From the NCBI GenBank assembly GCA_900473805.1, contig UCMS01000004.1, positions 148,836 to 212,835 of the forward strand: a DNA stretch of 64,000 nucleotides, read 5' to 3'. Positions 61,559 to 64,000 of the stretch are shown here, one piece after another. A model generated the notes under the pieces. The model made no database searches, was not told the DNA's origin, and saw only the letters and a list, made by a program, of their open reading frames with translations. How positions within the stretch are numbered: position 1 is the first letter of the stretch; each line of letters opens with the position of its first letter. The DNA comes from Hyphomicrobiales bacterium. Lineage in GTDB: Bacteria > Pseudomonadota > Alphaproteobacteria > Rhizobiales > Rhizobiaceae. Made by a program: the position numbers and the translations under genes.

Positions 61559-62692
61559 ATGGCACGCGAACTCGGCGTCGGCATCATCGGATGCGGCAAT
61601 ATCTCCACAACCTACTTCTCGCTGGCCCCGCTGTTTCGCGGCCTGAAGGTCGTTGCCTGCGCGGATCTCAATCCGGCAGCGGCCGAAGCCCGGGCTGCCG
61701 AATATGGCGTCAAGGCTCAGACCATCGATGAACTTCTGGCCAATGACGAGGTCGACATCGTCGTCAACCTGACGATCCCGGATGCGCACTACCCGGTCTC
61801 CAAGCGCATTCTCGAAGCCGGCAAGCACGTCTATTCAGAAAAGCCGCTGGTGCTCTCGCTGGAGCAGGGCGAGGACCTGCGCGCTATCGCCAAGGCCAAG
61901 GGCCTGTCCGTCGGCTGCGCCCCTGACACCTTCCTCGGCGGTGCGCACCAGCTGGCGCGCGCTTTTATCGACAAGGGCGGCATCGGCCGCGTCACGTCCG
62001 GCACCTGCCATGTCATGAGCCCCGGCATGGAGATGTGGCACCCGAACCCGGACTTCTTCTTCCTGCCCGGCGGCGGCCCGGTCCTCGATCTCGGGCCCTA
62101 TTACATCGCCAACCTGATCAACCTGATCGGCCCGGTGAAGCGTGTGGCTGCCCTGACATCGATGGCGAACGAGACGCGCACGATCACCAGCCAGCCGCGC
62201 AACGGCGAGGTGATCCCGGTCAAGACGCCGACGAATATTCATGCGCTGCTTGAATTCCAGAACGGCGCAACGATCACGCTCTCCGCCAGCTGGGACGTCT
62301 GGAGCCACCGCCACGCCAATATGGAACTCTACGGCACGAATGGTTCGCTCTATGTGCCGGACCCGAACTTCTTCGGCGGTGTCGTCGAGGCCTCCGGTCG
62401 CGACAAGAACATCCAGCCGCTCGAAGCCTGGGATCATCCCTTCGGTCGCAACAACCAGGAAAGCCCACAGGGGCCGCGCGCCAATTACCGCACGGCCGGT
62501 CTTGCCGACATGGCGGTCGCGATCCTCGAAGGCCGCGATGCCCGCTGCTCCCTCGAGCGCACCCTGCACGGCGTCGACGTCATGGTGTCGATCCTGAAGT
62601 CCGGCGAAACGGGAGAATTTGTGACGTTGTCGACAACCTGCACCCAACCGGCTGCTCTGGGTATCGACGAAGCGCAGGCTCTGCTTCGCTAG
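61559..62692 (+). CDS. Gfo/Idh/MocA-family dehydrogenase
   Basis: 377 residues. The Rossmann domain opens GVGIIGCGNISTTYF; the conserved EKPL motif (YSEKPLVLS) supplies the catalytic Lys, and GPYYIANLINLIGP is in the C-terminal domain. Such enzymes oxidise sugars or glycosides at C2 or C3 with NAD(P), including 3-keto-glycoside formation. The pairing with the TIM-barrel protein in one operon supports a shared pathway. The ATG at 61559 is 28 bases after that gene. Confidence 0.9.
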   Translation: MARELGVGIIGCGNISTTYFSLAPLFRGLKVVACADLNPAAAEARAAEYGVKAQTIDELLANDEVDIVVNLTIPDAHYPVSKRILEAGKHVYSEKPLVLSLEQGEDLRAIAKAKGLSVGCAPDTFLGGAHQLARAFIDKGGIGRVTSGTCHVMSPGMEMWHPNPDFFFLPGGGPVLDLGPYYIANLINLIGPVKRVAALTSMANETRTITSQPRNGEVIPVKTPTNIHALLEFQNGATITLSASWDVWSHRHANMELYGTNGSLYVPDPNFFGGVVEASGRDKNIQPLEAWDHPFGRNNQESPQGPRANYRTAGLADMAVAILEGRDARCSLERTLHGVDVMVSILKSGETGEFVTLSTTCTQPAALGIDEAQALLR

Positions 62693-62706
62693 AACCCCTT
62701 CCCAAC

Positions 62707-62842
62707 CCCTCCCCACAAGGGGGAGGGCTTTTCCGCCGCCGCCTCTGGGATTTTGTTCCGTCTCCGCTAAGTTGCGGCTGGCGGAAATAGGGAGGCATCC
62801 CCGATCAGTCTCCCCCCTTGTGGGGGAGATGGCCGGCAGGCC
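62707..62842. repeat. Inverted pair of rhizobial palindromic repeats
   Basis: Two palindromes face each other across about 80 bases. The first, CCCTCCCC (62707-62714) with GGGGAGGG (62720-62727), is followed by CTTTT and can act as a terminator for the dehydrogenase gene. The second, CTCCCCC (62810-62816) with GGGGGAG (62822-62828), is continued by GGCCGGCAGGCC. The second is close to the reverse complement of the first. The motif is a common rhizobial intergenic repeat by my recollection. Confidence 0.72.
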
Positions 62843-62892
62843 AGAGGGGGCTTTGCATCCGCCGAGCACATGCATTCGGGAGAGAACCATCC

Positions 62893-63945
62893 ATGACCTA
62901 TACCCCCGCCGAAAACCGCTATGAGCGGATGACCTATAATCGCTGCGGCAAGAGCGGGCTGAAGCTGCCGGCGATCTCGCTGGGGCTCTGGCACAATTTC
63001 GGCCAGGACACGCCGCATGCCACCAAGCGGGCGATCTGCCAGAGGGCCTTCGACCTTGGCATCACCCATTTCGACCTCGCCAACAATTACGGCCCGCCGC
63101 CCGGCTCGGCCGAGGAAGCCTTCGGTGAGATCCTGCGCACGGACTTCCGCGGTTATCGCGACGAGCTGATTATCTCGTCCAAGGCGGGCTACAACATGTG
63201 GCCCGGTCCTTACGGCGAATGGGGCAGCCGCAAATACCTGATCGCGTCCTGCGACCAGAGCCTGAAGCGCATGGGCCTCGATTATGTCGACATCTTCTAC
63301 TCGCACCGCTTCGATCCTGATACGCCGCTCGAGGAAACCTGCGGCGCGCTCGATCACATTGTGCGGTCGGGCAGGGCGCAGTATGTCGGCATCTCCTCCT
63401 ACAATTCGAAGCGCACCCGCGAAGCCCATGCCATTTTGAAGAGCCTCGGCACGCCGCTTCTCATCCATCAGCCCAGCTATTCGATGATCAATCGCTGGAT
63501 CGAGGAAGACGGACTGATCGATACGCTCGAAGACCTCGGCGTCGGCTCGATCGTCTTCTCGCCGCTCGCGCAGGGCATGCTGACCTCTAAATACCTCAAC
63601 GGCATTCCGGAAGGCACCCGCGCGACGCAGGACAAGTCGCTCGACCCGGGCTTCCTCAATGAGCGCAATCTCGAAAACATCCGGGGCTTGAACCGCATCG
63701 CCGAAAAGCGCGGCCAGACGCTGGCGCAGATGGCGCTGTCCTGGGTGCTGCGCGGCGGCCACATCACGACGGCGCTGATCGGTGCGTCGAAGCCTTCTCA
63801 GGTGGAGGATTGCGTCAAGGCCATCGAGACGCCCGACTTTACGCCAGAAGAACTCGCGGAAATCGACGTCTTCGCCAAGGATGCCGACATCAACCTCTGG
63901 GCAGCCTCTGCGGAGCGCAAGGGCCCGCCGCGGAAGAAGAAGTAA
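62893..63945 (+). CDS. Aldo/keto reductase (YghZ/glyceraldehyde-3-P reductase type)
   Basis: 350-residue AKR-fold enzyme. It opens MTYNRCGKSGLKLPAISLGLWHNFG; the tetrad is Asp/Tyr in FDLANNYGPPPGSAE, Lys in IISSKAGYNMWPGPYG and His in YSHRFDP. The GPYGEWGSRKY segment is shared with L-glyceraldehyde-3-phosphate reductase/YghZ. It reduces a sugar or aldehyde; the natural substrate is unknown. The ATG at 62893 starts the family N-terminus. It lies past a repeat pair, so it may have a separate transcript from the dehydrogenase gene. Confidence 0.9.
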   Translation: MTYTPAENRYERMTYNRCGKSGLKLPAISLGLWHNFGQDTPHATKRAICQRAFDLGITHFDLANNYGPPPGSAEEAFGEILRTDFRGYRDELIISSKAGYNMWPGPYGEWGSRKYLIASCDQSLKRMGLDYVDIFYSHRFDPDTPLEETCGALDHIVRSGRAQYVGISSYNSKRTREAHAILKSLGTPLLIHQPSYSMINRWIEEDGLIDTLEDLGVGSIVFSPLAQGMLTSKYLNGIPEGTRATQDKSLDPGFLNERNLENIRGLNRIAEKRGQTLAQMALSWVLRGGHITTALIGASKPSQVEDCVKAIETPDFTPEELAEIDVFAKDADINLWAASAERKGPPRKKK

Positions 63946-63951
63946 CGAAAC

Positions 63952-63999
63952 ACCCTCCCCTTGAGGGGGAGGGTCGGAGCGCAGCTCCGGGGTGGGGTG
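63952..63999. repeat. Palindromic repeat at the window end (possibly incomplete)
   Basis: ACCCTCCCC (63952-63960) pairs with GGGGAGGGT (63966-63974), then CGGAGC-GCA-GCTCCG (63975-63989), followed by GGGTGGGG. This two-hairpin cruciform shape, directly after the aldo/keto reductase stop, is a frequent rhizobial repeat and could also terminate that gene. Confidence 0.6.
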
Positions 64000-64000
64000 A

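Noticed and set aside
62733..62808. A short gene or small RNA between the two inverted palindromes
   Set aside because: The spacer is about 75 bases with no start/RBS pair and no promoter-like sequence; it fits the body of a repeat element.

Overview
The window is about 62-64% GC by eye, densely coded, and reads as ordinary chromosome of a Rhizobiaceae bacterium (Rhizobium/Agrobacterium/Ciceribacter type; the genus cannot be fixed from sequence alone). The diagnostic loci are the acpXL-fabZXL-fabF2XL-fabF1XL-adh2XL-lpxXL cluster for the very-long-chain fatty acid of lipid A, fnrN next to hemN, fixNOQP followed by fixGHIS, and palindromic intergenic repeats of the kind scattered through rhizobial genomes. 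I see no tRNA, rRNA, insertion sequence, prophage, plasmid function or CRISPR array.

Layout. 1-8 kb: housekeeping genes (F-ATPase inhibitor zeta, a PAS/GGDEF/EAL protein, purB, rpe with a DUF2259 protein and a small membrane protein). 8-10 kb: an SDR oxidoreductase and an orphan amino-acid-type binding protein. 10-16 kb: a tightly overlapping plus-strand run of flavin reductase, MoxR ATPase, VWA (CoxE) protein, a two-gene XdhC, a molybdopterin-binding/NTP-transferase fusion and a TfoX-like protein. This is a maturation set for molybdenum hydroxylases with no hydroxylase gene beside it. 16-25 kb: Nudix, DEAD-box helicase, LysE exporter, M23 peptidase, DUF455, Bcp and a giant AsmA-like protein. 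25-31 kb: cobalamin genes cobK-cbiD on the minus strand, diverging from cobA-cobB-cobC-cobD.

31-34 kb: L,D-transpeptidase, the oxygen sensor FnrN and oxygen-independent HemN. 34-39.5 kb: the lipid A VLCFA operon. 39.7-49.4 kb: a PAS protein, a hemerythrin-like protein, the cbb3 oxidase operon ccoNOQP and its assembly operon ccoGHIS. FNR/FixK-type boxes lie in front of hemN/fnrN, ccoN and ccoG, so sensor and targets form a local microaerobic module. 49.5-52.3 kb: gnd and a membrane GGDEF protein with a degenerate AGAEF motif.

52.4 kb to the end: a LacI-type regulator divergent from a sugar ABC importer (binding protein, two permeases, ATPase), a GH2 beta-mannosidase-like enzyme, a TIM-barrel isomerase/epimerase, a Gfo/Idh/MocA dehydrogenase and an aldo/keto reductase. 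This looks like an inducible operon for uptake and cytoplasmic breakdown of a beta-mannoside or related glycoside. RNA hairpins sit after the binding-protein gene and, as a strong intrinsic terminator, just before the mannosidase.

Nothing here is convincingly a brand-new system. The points I find most worth checking are the catalytically dead-looking FabF2XL paired with an intact FabF1XL, the dehydrogenase plus TIM-barrel plus GH2 set (possible 3-keto-glycoside route), the terminator before the mannosidase, the hemerythrin gene sharing an FNR box with ccoN, and the AGAEF GGDEF protein.
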